A stretch of DNA of 64,000 nt from Blasia pusilla (GCA_050084515.1 CM114272.1:5208001-5272000), one strand, 5' to 3'; shown: positions 1 through 11,635, counted from the stretch's first letter. The notes: generated from the sequence alone by a model not told the origin. Translations and numbers: made by a program.

Positions 1-830
1 TGACTTTTCTAGTAGGGCATGCCCTTAGGTTGGAGGATAAAGTGTGGAGTATACTCAAAGAACAATTAGTTCTTTGAGTTGAGCCTGTTGCATTGGGAGT
101 TAGCCTTGGTAGTGAGTAGAGCTCTTGGCTATGGTGGTTCCCGCAAGCTTCGACCTAGATTCTTCCATCGTGGAGTGGGTTTGGCTCGATTGTATGTGAT
201 TCTGTACATGTTTTATGATCGTAGGTCTTTCACGAATTTCAGTTGTGGTACACTTGTGTTTGTGTATGCTCTCGTCTATGTTATGTATGTATGTGAGTAT
301 GGTATGTGAGCAATGTATGTTGTATGACGATGTGGATTTGCACGACACCACGCTGAAATACAATCGTGAGGTTCTTATTTTTCTCCTTCCGAATGCAACA
401 CTTGTGTTGTTGTCAATCTGGTCTAGGGTGGAGTTTAATAGAAAATCATTTTGATGTCAATTGAAGCACGATAGAAAATTCCTCTCGCGGGGTTTCAGAT
501 ACTATGACTTCCGATCCTAAAGGAAGATTGCTTGTCAAGGTTTAGGGTAGAGAATGACATTTTTGCCACACTTTTTTCAATGTGTTTTGGGCGCGCAACG
601 CGCTCAATGCCTTGGCATTGTATCCTGATGTTCGTAAAGGGAATACAAGGAGGTTCTATTATTCCTATCGCTCAAGTCACATAACTGATTTGAGAATCCA
701 ATGCGCTTGGCATATGAAGCGCACATCCAACTAGTATAATGCCCATCCAAATAGCTCTTAAGAGGTCTCGCAGAGTTCATTTTGGACTCCATTTATGAGT
801 AGTAAGGCGTAGTTTCTCGTTCTCATTTCC
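1..830. other. Unassigned sequence, no gene recognised
   Basis: No open frame here has a recognisable family. The only structure seen is a short dyad at 53-79, ACTCAAAGAAC and GTTCTTTGAGT around a 5-nt centre. The short frames on both strands look like chance. Confidence 0.5.
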
Positions 831-839
831 AGCACTGGA

Positions 840-3830
840 GGGAATAGTTCCAGCGATTTGATTTAGAAACTTCAGTTTTGTATGCCCTTGTTAAGGGCTC
901 CCTTATCATTTTTGGAACCGGAGCAGCAGTTTCGATTGATACTCCTTCTCATTTCGAGAACTAGATCTCTACTTCCAATAGTGAGGAATCCGGGAAGGAC
1001 GCTTGCGATCTCTTTGGGAACTATAGCTCTGAATGCCCCCATTTGGGCTTAGGGTTAGTGTTAGGAACCAGAACTTGAGTTTCGATTGATCCTCATTCTC
1101 ATTTCATGAACTAGATATCAAGTTCCGATAGCGAGGAATCCAATAAGGAGGCCCGCAATCTCATTTGGGAACTACAGTTTCGAAAGCAGCCATTTAGGCT
1201 CAGCTGTCATGCTTGGAACCGGAACCTGAGTTCCGATTCATCTTCCTTCTTATTTCAAGAATTAGAACTAGAGTTTGGATGGTGAGGTAGTAAAGAAAAA
1301 GGCCACAGATTTGATTTGGGAACTACAATTCCAAAAGCCCTGGTTTAGGTAGGGTCTTCTATCTCTACAACCGGAATCTGAGGTCCAATTGATCCTCCTT
1401 CTCACTTCGATGGTGAAGCAATAAGGAAAGAGGCCGACGATTTGATTTGGGAACTACAATTCCGAACAACCCTGGTTGAGTTAGGGACTCCTGTCTCTGG
1501 AACCGGAACCTGAGTTTCGATTGATCCTCCTTCTCATTTCGAGAACTTGAACTAGAGTTTTGATGGAAAGGTAATAAGGAAAGAGGCCAAAGATTTGATT
1601 TGGGAACTACAATCCCGGAAGCTTTGGTTTAGGTAGGGACTCCCGTCTCTCGAACCGAAACCTCACTTCCGATTGCTCTTCCTTCTGGAACTGGATGTAG
1701 AGTTGCGATCGTGAGGAAGCCAAGAAGGAGGACGGGGAACTCATTTGGGAACTTCAAAGATGGACTCTTCTCTATGGAATCAAAACCTGAGTTCCGATTC
1801 ATCCTCCTTCTTATTTTGAGAAGTGCATCTCTAGTTCCGATGGTGTGGAAATCGAGAAGGAGGCCCGCAATATCAACTTGGGAAGTACAACTCCGAACGT
1901 CCTTGTTCAGGCTTAATTGTCATGTCAAGAACTCGAACCCGAGTTCCGATTGATCTTGCTTCTCATTTCGAGAACAGGATCTCTAGTGCCGATAGCGAGG
2001 AATCCAATAAGAAGGAGCGCCATCTCATTTAGGAACTTTATTTCCGAAAGCAGTTGTTCGGGCTCAGTTGTCTAGGTTGGAACTAGAACTTGAGTTCTGA
2101 TTCATCCTCCTTTTTTTTTTGAGAAGTAGATCTAGAGTTTTGATGGTGAGGTAGCAATGGAAAAGGCCAGAAATTTCATTTGGGAACTATAGTTCCAAAA
2201 GCAACGGTTCGGGCTCAATTGTCCTCTCTAGAACCGAAACCTGAGTTTCGATTGATCCTCCTTCTCATTTTGAGAATTGGAACAAGAGTTCCGATGGTGA
2301 GGTAGTAAGGAAAGTGGCTGGTGATTTGATTTGGGAACTACAGTTCCGAAAGCCCTTGTTTAGGTTGGTGCTCATGTCTCTAGAACCGGAACCTAAGTCC
2401 TGATTGATCATCCTTCTGATTTTGAGAATTGTATGATTCTAGAATCTGATGGTGGGGTAGGAAGGAAAGAGGTCAAAGATTTGATTTGGGAACTATAGTT
2501 CTGAAAGATCTCTTTCAGTGATGGACTCTCGTCTATGGAACCGGATCTTGAGTTCTGATTGATCCTCGATCTAGTTTTGAGAACTCGATGTAGAGTTTCG
2601 ATGGTGAGGAAGCTAGGAAGGAGGACGGAGAACTCATTTGGGAACTAGAGTTCCAAAAGCACCAATTCATGCTCAATTGTCGTTAGAAGAACCGGAACCT
2701 AAGTTCCGATGCATCCTCGTTCTCATTTTGAGAATAGGATCTCTACTTCCAAAAGTGAGGAATTCGATAAGGAGAGCCGCGATCTCATTTGAGAATTGGA
2801 TCTCTAGTTCCAATTGGATGATTCTAGAGTTCCGATGGTGAGGAAGGAAGGAAAGAGGCCGACGATTTGATTTGGGAACTACAGTTCTGACCGATTGATC
2901 GTGCTTCTCATTTCGAGAACATGATCTCTAGTGCCGATAGCAAGGAATCCAATAAGAAGGCCCGCAATCTCATTTGGGAACTACATTTCTGAAAGCAGCC
3001 GTTCGGGCTCAATTGTCGAGTCTGGAACCGGAAGCTGAGTTGCAATTCATCATTCTTCTCGTTCTGAGAAGTAAAACTAGAGTTCCAATGGTTAGGTAGC
3101 AAGGAAAGAGGCCGTCAATTTGATTTGGGAATTACAATTCCAAAAGCCCTTGTTTAGGTAGGGACTCCCCGTTGTGGAACCGGAACCAGTGTTCTGATTG
3201 GTCCTCCTTCTCATTTTGAGAACTCGAACCGGAACCTGTATTCTGATTGATCCTCATTCTCATTTCAAGAATTGGAACCGGAACCTATGTTCCGGTTCCG
3301 GACTCCCGTCTTTGGAACCAAAAATATGTTCTGATTGTTTAAACGCAACGACGATCTCATTTGGGAACTACACTTCCGAAAGCATCCGTTGGGCTCAGTC
3401 CTCTTGTCTAGAACCGGAACCTGAGTTCCGATTCATCCTCCTTCTCTAGTTCCGATGGTGTGGAAGCCGAGGAGGAGGCTTGCAATGTCATTTAGGAACT
3501 ACAGCCCCAAACGCCCCAGTTTGGACTTAGTTGTTGTGTCAGCAACCGGAACCTGAGTTCTGATTGATCCTCCTTCTCATTTCAAGAATTTGATCTTTAG
3601 TTCTGATAGTGAGGAATCCGATAAGGAGGCCCATGATCTCTTTTGGGAACTAAAATTCCGAAAGCAATTGTTTGGGCTGAGTTGTTGTGTTTGGAATTGG
3701 AACCTGCATTCCGATTGATCCTCCTTCTCTTTTCAAGAACTGGATCTATAGTTCCCATTGTGAGGTAGCAGGCATAGAGGCCAGCGATTGGATTTGGGAA
3801 GTCTAGTTTTGAAAGCAAGGTTTAGGTATC
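840..3830. repeat. Degenerate ~152-bp tandem satellite, about 19-20 units
   Basis: A phrase close to GGAACCGGAACCTGAGTT followed by CGATTGATCCTCCTTCTC recurs near 1062, 1214, 1367, 1496, 1648, 1777, 1926, 2077, 2229, 2381, 2537 and 2688, then near 3023, 3176, 3412, 3550 and 3693. Most steps are 149-156 bp; two are 129 bp (deleted units). Each unit also holds a GATTTGATTTGGGAACTACA block whose centre GGAACTACAGTTCC is a dyad, and a GTGAGGAAGC-like block. Units are diverged, so the array is old or not being homogenised. The near-nucleosomal length is typical of plant satellites; a centromeric or heterochromatic role is only a guess. The short frames inside are incidental. Confidence 0.85.
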
Positions 3831-4670
3831 CATTCATTTATGGATTCAAAGCTATCAAACTTAGCATAGATCCATACTTCCGATGCAATTGAATGTATGG
3901 CTTTTATTGCCTGGCGGGAGATGTCATGGAGAGTTGGATTCTTGAATGCCCTTCGTGAAGGTATTTCGGTCGTTCTATCATTTCTAGAAGTGCTATGCAT
4001 GTCAATGTTTATGTTTTAGGGTTTGCAACTACAGTTCCGATTCACACCTTACATGTAGAGTTACAAAAATTATTTCGGGAATTGGATTGACTCATCATTT
4101 GTTTAACCAGATCTATAGTTAAGATTCTTAGGTACTCCGGACCAACCAAAGCCAGCTTCGGTCGATCGGGAGTACCTAAGAATTGGAGCTGAGGAGGAAC
4201 TTCGGCTGATTTGAGTGAGGTTGTCACAGTGCAATTGCGGCGCTAAGGCCTGCAATTGCCTTACTGCATTTTAGTTTTGAATGTTTTTGTAGTTGGCTAG
4301 CCGTGCTTTTCAAGGAGTTAGGTAATTGGTCCATATATCTACTACGTTCGTGGTGTAAAATTCTCTCCTTTAGTCCCATCTTACTAAAGTAGATAATGGT
4401 GGAGGGACAAAGAGAAGGAGGAACATCAAAGGCCACAATACTTGGCCTCTAACACTTGGGTTTCTTTCTGACAGTGTATTTACTTTCATTAAAGGGATTG
4501 GCTCATGGCGTTTGGATAACGGATGTAACGGTTAGTATGTTAAGATCTACACCTTGGAACCACACAAATTATGATCTGCCATGCTCATTCAAAGTATGGA
4601 CTTGAGATCCTATTGCAAGCCATCAGAAGCCTAACCTAGTAATGGTTTGAATATAGTATCCCTTCAAATG
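3831..4670. other. Unassigned spacer with one hairpin
   Basis: No gene recognised. An exact 15-bp inverted repeat lies at 4124-4138 (ATTCTTAGGTACTCC) and 4169-4183, with a 30-nt loop. A last piece of the satellite phrase may remain near 4025. Confidence 0.45.
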
Positions 4671-4674
4671 CTAA

Positions 4675-4865
4675 AACGGTCCATTTAGACGTGGTAACGT
4701 TTCTCACGTAGTAGTCTTTCCGACGTGGTAAGTATTTAGACGTAGTACCCTCTCCGATGTGGTAGTGCTCCAACCTTGTAGCCCTTTAAGTTTGCAAACG
4801 CTTCATACGTAGTAGCCCTTCAGGCTTGGAAACCCTTTAGACTTGGTACCCCTTGAGAAGGTATC
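4675..4865. repeat. Imperfect ~24-bp tandem repeat
   Basis: Variants of TTTAGACGTGGTAACCC or CGTAGTAGCCC recur about eight times at intervals of roughly 22-25 bp (for example AGACGTGGTAACG, CACGTAGTAGTC, GACGTGGTAAG, GACGTAGTACC, GATGTGGTAGTG, ACGTAGTAGCCC, AGACTTGGTACCCC). It carries no convincing reading frame. It directly precedes the inverted repeat that abuts the copia LTR. Confidence 0.6.
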
Positions 4866-4869
4866 ACGG

Positions 4870-5148
4870 CTTCTGACGTTGTCGTGTCGAGATCCTTTCT
4901 TTGAGTAAGGGCGGACCTTCTAGCTACAGTAGACGTGGTTGATGCAAGTTGAATTCTATAAGAATTTCTCATTTTTCAATACAACATGATTATCTAAACC
5001 CTCCACTCTCTCATGAAAGGAATCACGAAAGGTAGTGTCGAGGCGATCACTTCTTCATAACATGGAACCGAGAAATTCCTAACTATGAAGTCCATATAAA
5101 CTACTTTACGTTTGTACACAAGAATAATAGCACAACTATTGTTAAACC
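4870..5148. repeat. Dispersed repeat copy, inverted partner at 12500-12815
   Basis: The reverse complement of 12500-12815 aligns along almost this whole stretch. Shared phrases include TTGTCGTGTCGAGA, GAGTAAGGGC, GTCGAGGCGATCACTTC or GCCGAGGCGATCACTTC, and GAAATTCCTAA. The match stops exactly where the copia LTR begins, so copia probably inserted into, or recombined at, this repeat. Its family is unknown; it could be part of an LTR or a non-autonomous element. Confidence 0.65.
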
Positions 5149-5639
5149 TCTGAGAAAACAAAAAGTGACGAAATCACTGAAATCTTTATAAAACTTAGAG
5201 ATACAAAGTACCCTAGTCCGTCCGTGCGCTCACATAAGAGCTTCGATGGAACCTAAATATGGAGATAACTCGACATACGATAATGTGCTACCATTGCGGC
5301 TCCCAACTATTTCACTACTCGAGAAACTAGGGTTTTTTACCTATTTGTATTCATTTCTATTAATAGAAAAATTTTGTTAGACCCTAAACCCCGGACCTCC
5401 GCGTTGTCTTCGCATACCAAGGGCTACGCCTCGGGACCCCCCCAAGCATCAGGGTGTCCGGCACCCTGATGCAATGTAGGGTTAGATAATCCTAGTAATG
5501 CTACTCCATAAACCACCTACGTCATATTACTATGATCCCTCCGACGTCTAAGTTGGAACCATCAATCTAGGCTTCTCGTCATACAAGGGGGCCGATCAGA
5601 TTAATGGTGCTAAGAGAAGTGGATGTTGAGAATCCAACA
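5149..5639 (-). repeat. Copia 3' LTR
   Basis: It aligns with 10594-10997 from TGAGAAAA to AATCCAACA. It carries about 90 bp at ~5385-5473 that the 5' LTR lacks; this extra piece contains an exact 11-bp hairpin (GCATCAGGGTG at 5446-5456, CACCCTGATGC at 5462-5472). Either the 5' LTR lost it or this copy gained it. Confidence 0.85.
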
Positions 5640-5650
5640 CCCCCCCCTCC
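5640..5650 (-). other. Polypurine tract of copia
   Basis: On the minus strand a G-rich run (GGAGGGGGGG) directly precedes the 3' LTR, the position where plus-strand DNA synthesis is primed. Confidence 0.7.
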
Positions 5651-5824
5651 AATATCCACTCTCATATGGACTACTGTCTTGGACCTATGCCAAAACCCTT
5701 CAGATGTCGGTGAAGTTGATCTCCGCTCAAAACTTTAGTGAAGATGTCTGCACGGTTATCCTCTGTTGGACAATAGACTAACTTCAAAATCTCTCTCTCG
5801 ATCAATTCACGAAAAAAAATGATA

Positions 5825-6356
5825 CTAGATCTCTATGTGCTTTGTACGAGCATGAAACATAGGATTATGTGCTATGGAAATCCAACTCTGATTGTCACAC
5901 CACATTACAATAGCACTCTCTGGCGCTTCTCCTATGTCCTCTAGTATCCATCTCAACCATACTTCTTCACAAGCATAACACGCCGCCTTGTACTCTTCCT
6001 CAGCAGAAGAAAGAGCTAGTGTAGGTTGCTTCTTGCTGACCCATGATACTACCAAGAAGCAATAACCCGAAACTGATCTCTGAGAATTTGAATCTAGTGC
6101 CAGTTCAGATTCCGCAACGGAAATGACAGCTTTTGTGGATCCCAATCCGAGTCACAAAATCTGTCATTTCCGTCCCTGCTCCATAGGTGACGCCGTACTC
6201 GATAGTGCCTTTGATGTACTTCAACACACGCATCCCTTCCTTCCGATGGTTCTCACGAGGCTTAGTTGAGAACCTACTCAACACTCCCATGGCGAAGCTA
6301 ATGTCTGGTCTAGTGTCACACAAAAATATCAAACTGCCTACAAGCTTTCTGTACAA
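5825..6356 (-). pseudogene. Copia RNase H region
   Basis: Minus-strand frames give a copia reverse transcriptase-RNase H segment. The 5' part has YRKLVGSLIFLCDTRPDISFAMGVLSRF and the block KEGMRVLKYIKGT. A second frame follows with SVSGYCFLVVSWVSKKQPT, ALSSAEEEYKAAC, and WCDNQSWISIAHNP ending TKHIEI. These are hallmark copia RNase H blocks, including the D of the CDN motif. The two frames overlap around 6105-6145, so a frameshift separates them. Confidence 0.85.
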
Positions 6357-6479
6357 CTTTCATCTACCAATGGTGAGACATCCTCCATCGAGAGTTTCAA
6401 CTCTACTTCCATTGGCGAGACCACTGCCTTACACTCGGTCATCCCGAATGCTTTCAAGATTTCTCTAGCATACTTTTGC

Positions 6480-6830
6480 TGAGAGAGAAAAATAGAATCT
6501 AACTATTGCCAAATCTCCAGCCCTATAAAGTAGTGCAAAAGCCCTAAATCTGACATTTCAAACTCAGATTTCAACACTCCCTTCATTTCCTCTATTTTCT
6601 TACTGTCGTCTCTTGTGATGATCAAATCATCCACATACAAGACTATCAACATATACATCCCATCTTCGCAAAACACATACAAATTTTCTTTTGACGGACT
6701 CTTGATGAGACCCTTCTTTCGGAAGAATGTATCTATTCCTTGATACCATACCCTTGGGGCTTGCTTCAACCCGTACAATGCTCGATGAAGTTAACACACT
6801 TTCTCTTCTAATCCGGGTGTCTCAACACCT
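6480..6830 (-). pseudogene. Copia reverse transcriptase fragment
   Basis: The frame at 6503-6778 begins with MYGLKQAPRVWYQ and contains LYVDDLIITRDD, the YVDD catalytic motif, followed by FEMSDLGLLHYFIGLEIWQ. Stops interrupt it on both sides. The upstream (N-terminal) RT sequence continues into the duplicated segment described separately. Confidence 0.85.
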
Positions 6831-8360
6831 AGTGGTTGAGATACATACACCTCCTCATTGAGACTCCCGTTCAAAAAGGCAGACTTCACATCGTATTGGT
6901 ATATAGGCCAAAGTCTTGTTCTTGCAACCGCCAGAACAATTCAAATGTTTGTCATCCTTGTAGTATGAGCAAAATTCTGATAGTAGTCAAAACCTTCAAT
7001 TTGTGAGCATCCTTGTGCAACTAATCTCGCATTGAATTTATCCAATGTACCGTCCGACTTCTACTTGGTCTTGTACACCCACTTGGTGCGTATTATCTTC
7101 CTATCCTTTGGCTTTTCAACCAAAGTCCAAGTTTCATTTCTCTGAATAGCGTCCATCTCCATCTGCATGATCGCTCTCCATTGAGGATGAGCAAGGGCCT
7201 CATTCAATCATGATGGCTCTTCCATCTTCAAGACCTCTGTCATCAAGGCCATGTTGACGAGATGTGCACAAGCTCTATTTTGCTCCTCTAGTCTCTTGGA
7301 TCTCCTTGGATGTGCAACAACTTCATCAGTTGCTGGTGGATCCTTACTATCCAAGAGCTGCTTTATCCACTTAGGGTATGACGAGCGTAGTGGAAGAGCA
7401 AGCTGGTCTATGTAATCATCACCAAATTCTTCTTCTTGATGATCTGGTGTAAACATTGGTGGTGTGCTCCGGTGGGTTATCTCTTCGTTCGATGATAATG
7501 TGGACGGACCACTGATAACGTGGACAGATACAAATTTGCTTTTGACGGAATAATATATCTATTCGTTGATACCATATCCTTGGGGCTTGATTCAACCCAT
7601 ATAGTGCTCGATGAAGTAAACACATTTTCTCTTTTGATCTGGGTGTCTCAAAACCAGGTGATTGAGATACATACACCTCCTCCTTGAGACTCTTGTTCAG
7701 AAGGGCAAACTTCACATCGTATTAGTATACAAACCAATGTCTTGTTCCTTCCACCGCTAGAATAATTCGAATGGTTTTCATCCTTGCAGTAGAAGCAAAA
7801 GTCTCATAGTAATGAAAACCTTCAATTTGTGAACATTCTTGTGCAACCAACCTCGCTTAGAATTTATCCAATATACCGTCCAACTAGTACTTGGTCTTGT
7901 ACATCCACTTGGTGCGTATTATCTTTCTGTCCTTTGGCTTCTCAACCAAAGTCCAAGTTTCATTTCTTTGAATAGCGTCCATCTCTATCTACATGGCCTC
8001 TCTCTATTGGGGATTAGCAAGGGCCTTATCCAAGCATGATGGCTCTTCCACCTTCAAGATCTCTATCATCAAGGCCATCTTGACGAGATGTGCGGAAGCT
8101 CTATTCTGCTCCTCTAGTCTCTTGGATCTCCTTGGATGTGTAACAACTTCATCAATTGTTGGTGGATCCTTACCATCCAAGAGTTTCTTTATCCACTTAG
8201 GGTATGACGACCATAGTGGAAGAGAAGGCTGCTCTTTGTAATCATCACCAAATTCTTCTTCTTGATGATCTGGTGTAAACATTGGTGGTGTGCTCTGGTG
8301 GGTTATCTCTTTGTTTGATGATAATGTGGACGAACCACTGATATCCACCACTTGACGAGG
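6680..8360 (-). repeat. Internal direct duplication inside copia
   Basis: About 6680-7530 and 7531-8360 are two diverged copies of one ~0.85-kb segment covering the integrase-RT hinge. Both encode, on the minus strand, a peptide beginning MFTPDHQEEEFGDDY and containing HPRRSKRLEEQNRA. Both also contain the VYVSQSPGFETP-type RT entry block and GLNQAPRIWYQ or GLKQAPRVWYQ. The duplication alone would break a single polyprotein. Confidence 0.8.
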
Positions 8361-8733
8361 CTGTTCTTGGAACACCACATCATGACTCACAAGCATCTTC
8401 TTTTCCTCAAGACACCATAGCTTTAGACTCATTACTATATCCCATAAAGATGCACTTCATGATCTTAGACTCCAGCTTGGTCCTGGATGCTTTAGGAATA
8501 TATACAAAACACTCACTACCAAAATTCCTGAAATGTTGGACTGATGGTACCTTATCTGAGTATGATTAATGAGGAGTCATGCCTTGCACTGACTTGATAG
8601 CACTTCTATTTAGAATATAATCGACACTATTAACAGCTTCAGCCCAAAATCCTTCTGTCAAACCTTTTGCTTTTATCATACATCTTGCCATCTCCACGAC
8701 TATATGGTTTTGACGCTCAACAACTCCATTTTA

Positions 8734-9300
8734 TTATGGTTTATGTGTCGTGGTTAACTGTCGCTTGATTCCATTCTTCCCCAAATATTTGTTGAATTTT
8801 GTTGATAAGAATTCTCCTCCTCGACCGGTGCGAAGCTTCTGGACCTTCTTTCCTGTCTCATTCTCAACCAACTTGTGCCACACTTTAAATTTTCCAAAAG
8901 AACTTGCCTTATCATGAAGGAAATACACCCACATCTTCCTACTATAATGGTCAATAACTAAAAAGAAGTAGGAAGAACCATCTAATACCACTATTCTCAT
9001 TTTACCACAGAGGTCAACATGAATCAGCTCTAGAGCAGTCTTTCCTCTATTGTTGGACTCCTGTGGAAATGGTTGTCGATGTTGCTTGCCCATCATACAA
9101 GCTTCATATGCATTCGGCACTCCAGAAATTGTTGGTAAATCAGCAACCATGCCATATTTCTATATCTCACTTAATAAGAGAAAGCTTAGGTGATCAAATC
9201 TTTCATGCCACAACTTACTGCTACTAAGATCTGTATCTACACTTGTGGTGAAAACATACAACTCATAGATATTTCCACGTCATATACCTTCATCCACTAC
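8734..9300 (-). pseudogene. Copia integrase (with pre-integrase zinc region)
   Basis: The minus-strand frame 8734-9150 contains CMMGKQHRQPFP, LELIHVDLCGKM (first catalytic D), YFFLVIDHYSRKMWVYFL (second D region) and LRTGRGGEF. The last is the DRGGEF motif with the aspartate replaced by glycine after a threonine. Upstream (9150-9290) the pre-integrase LWHERFDHLS block is readable but interrupted by a stop. The frame ends early at THKP. Confidence 0.85.
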
Positions 9301-9539
9301 TCTCCCATTGGCATCCTCAATGATTGCTCCAGTTTTCTTGAAACGAACTTCTAGGTCATGATCACATAATACTGGTATTGAAATCAAATTGCGCTTCAAC
9401 TCTGGTACGTACAATACATCAGTTAACTTCTTTTCATCTCCTTTTTGTGAGACTAAGGAAAATTTTCCTTTCCCTTCTACAGGGCACTTTGTATTATTGC
9501 CAATAGTAACAACAATGGGCTCCTATAGAGGTTGTAAGG

Positions 9540-9810
9540 AGCTATACCAATCCATATTGGTCATATGCCTACATGCTCCACTATCGAGCACCCATGCATC
9601 TTCACTCTTTGACTTAGTGGAATATTCTGCCTATGTGCACAACTCTTTGATTACTACCCAAGCATCTATCTCATGTTCTCCTAGTTGTAAAGAATTTCCA
9701 GACTCCTTCTTAGATCTTAAACAACCGTTCTTCTCATCCTTACTCCATTTTCTACAATCTTTGATAAGATGACCTAGCTTACCATAATAAAATCATTTGA
9801 AGGTTTTCCT
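9540..9810 (-). pseudogene. Copia protease and CCHC knuckle remnants
   Basis: On the minus strand 9571-9588 encodes LDSGAC, the aspartic protease active-site block, within WVLDSGACRHMTNMDWY. At 9752-9797 a zinc knuckle is readable as FYYGKLGHLIKDC, in which the first cysteine of the CX2CX4HX4C motif is replaced by a TGA stop. Both lie in the expected order between gag and integrase. Confidence 0.75.
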
Positions 9811-9939
9811 TGGAAATTTCTTCTTGATATTTGAACTGTAATCCTAATTTCTACCTCTTTGTATCTTGGCATTAAATGCTATATCACTGTTCTCTCCTGC
9901 TTTGAAACACATTTCCTTTTCTACCAACATTGCACTAAA

Positions 9940-10560
9940 TTATTCAAAAGTAAGTGGTGTGGGCCTTACTTGAGTATTCAATGCAGTGACCAAATTGTCA
10001 TATCTTGGAGGCAAAATCCTTATGCATCGACGTACCAAATCTTTGCTAGACTTTGAAATTCCTACCGACGCCATCTGATCTTGAAGATTCTTGATCCTTG
10101 TCAAAAATTGCTCCACGCTTTCTCCTTCTGAAAATTTCTCGGACATAAGCTGATTCTCCAGATTTTGAATCCGAGTCTCATATTGATTCTTCAAAATATT
10201 CCACGCCTCAGCAGCAATGGTCATACGTTGAATGAGATTCAAGACAGAATCAGTTACATTCGTAACAATCGCATATAGAGCATCAGCGTTTGTGCGTTTC
10301 CATGCCATCAATACAATAGGATGGATATCACCAGATGAAGATGAACATGCAGAATTCAAAGTAGCTTATGGATTCGAATCGATCCCTATGGCCGTCTCCC
10401 AGATCTCAAATAATTCGAGGACAGTTCTCATTTTGAACTTCCACAACATATAGTTAGACCCATCTAACTTCCTTTCACCCAGGGGAGGAGGGCGAGCATT
10501 AATTGACGAAGAAGTAGCCATCTCTCAAGATTTTGTGCAAACACACTAGATCTCCAGAAA
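9940..10560 (-). pseudogene. Copia gag
   Basis: The frame 9940-10359 shows a copia gag (UBN2-type) pattern: ADALYAIVTNVTDSVLNLI, AAEAWNILKNQYETR, LMSEKFSEGESVEQFLTRI, SVGISKSSKDLVRRCIRILP and YDNLVTALN. The N-terminal part, with the block for binding at the start of the polyprotein, continues interrupted towards 10540 near the primer site. Confidence 0.8.
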
Positions 10561-10575
10561 CAAAATACTCGAAAA

Positions 10576-10593
10576 CCTATCGCTCTAATACCA
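10576..10593 (-). other. Primer binding site of copia
   Basis: On the minus strand TGGTATTAGAGCGATAGG directly follows the 5' LTR. It matches the plant initiator-Met tRNA primer site TGGTATCAGAGC with one change. Confidence 0.8.
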
Positions 10594-10997
10594 TGTGAGA
10601 AAATAGAAAGTGATGGAATCACTGAAATCTTTACAAAACTTAAAGATCCAAAGTGGCCTAGTCTGTCCATGTGCTCTCAGAAGAGCTTCGATGGAACTTG
10701 AACATGAAGATAACTTGACATACGAGAATGCGCTACCATTGCGGCTCTCGACTATTTCACTTCTCGAGAAACTAGGGGTTTTAACCTAATTTTTTTTTGT
10801 TTCTATTAATAGAAAATTTTTACCCTGATGCAATATAGGGTTAGATAATCCTAGTAATGCTACTCGAGAAATCATCTACGTTATATTACTATAACTCTTC
10901 CGACGTCTAAGTTGGACCATCAATCTAGGCTTCTCCTCATACAAGGGTCCGGATCAGATTAATGGTGCTCAGAGAAGTGGATGTTGAGAATCCAACA
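10594..10997 (-). repeat. Copia 5' LTR
   Basis: Partner of 5149-5639 with the same ends (TGAGAAAA and ATCCAACA). About 404 bp; it lacks the ~90-bp hairpin-containing segment of the other LTR. Confidence 0.85.
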
Positions 10998-11589
10998 CTA
11001 CTTAAAGAGATCAAAGGGGATGATGGGAAGGAAGCACGTGAAATCAAAGATAAGGTAGAGAGACCCTTGAGTATGTGGCTGAACGTTGGAGCATGCTTGC
11101 TCCAGGTAAAAAAGATGGTTGCATAGGAAGAGGGAGTGTGCCTCCACCAGCATATCTCGAGGAGGGATAGGGCCCAAGCGGGATGCAATGGAACCCTATC
11201 CAAGGAGGATGGTTTGCCCTTGCATCCCCACCACAACCTTATAGTCCCTTGCCTTATCCATTTCAACGATAACCACAATGGGCAGGAAGTAGTATTTCTT
11301 TACAACAGCCATGGGTTCCAATTGTAAGTCTTTGGCCTTTTTTTTTATTCTATCCTATTTAAAAATTTTATGTCTACAAAATTTATCTTTTTCTCGCTTT
11401 ATTCATCATTAGTATTTATTTTACATGTGATATCAACAAGGAGAAGTATCAGATGCACCAGAATCATATGCACGGGCTCCAATCCCTTATTTCCAGCAAG
11501 GGGAGTATTTGCTCCCTAGTGCTAGTCAATCATGTGCATCTCCAACCAGGACTCCAAGCCCCACACATGGAGGACGACACCTAGTAGGT

Positions 11590-11590
<1 letters not shown>
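10998..11590 (+). other. Proline-rich exon-like fragments
   Basis: Two stretches look like exons. About 11130-11322 encodes a Pro/Tyr/Gln-rich segment with SPLPYPFQ and LQQPWVPI, broken by stops, and ends at a GTAAGT donor at 11323. About 11434-11586 encodes SDAPESYARAPIPYFQQGEY and TPSPTHGGRHL, and ends at GTAACT. I do not recognise the family. Together with the transposase-like block near 13 kb, they may be parts of one decayed CACTA-type gene, but that link is inference. Confidence 0.35.

Positions 11591-11591
<1 letters not shown>

Positions 11592-11633
<42 letters not shown>
11592..11633. repeat. (CT)n microsatellite
   Basis: About 21 uninterrupted CT units, just downstream of a possible splice donor. 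A second, shorter run lies at 13993-14015. Confidence 0.95.

Positions 11634-11635
<2 letters not shown>

Larger units (their letters stand above)
5149..10997 (-). mobile_element. Ty1/copia LTR retrotransposon, decayed, minus strand
   Basis: Two related LTRs bound an internal region that reads, on the minus strand, gag, CCHC knuckle, protease, integrase, reverse transcriptase, RNase H: the copia order. The primer site and polypurine tract are next to the LTRs as expected. Every gene has stops or frameshifts, and an internal segment is duplicated, so the element is dead. No clean 5-bp target duplication was found at the two ends. Confidence 0.9.

Noticed and set aside
1711-3818. Short proteins in the satellite
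   Set aside because: Repeat translations without conservation between units.
5149-10997. Exact 5-bp target duplication for copia
   Set aside because: The flanks (AAACC or ACCTC on the left, CTACT on the right) do not match, so none is claimed.
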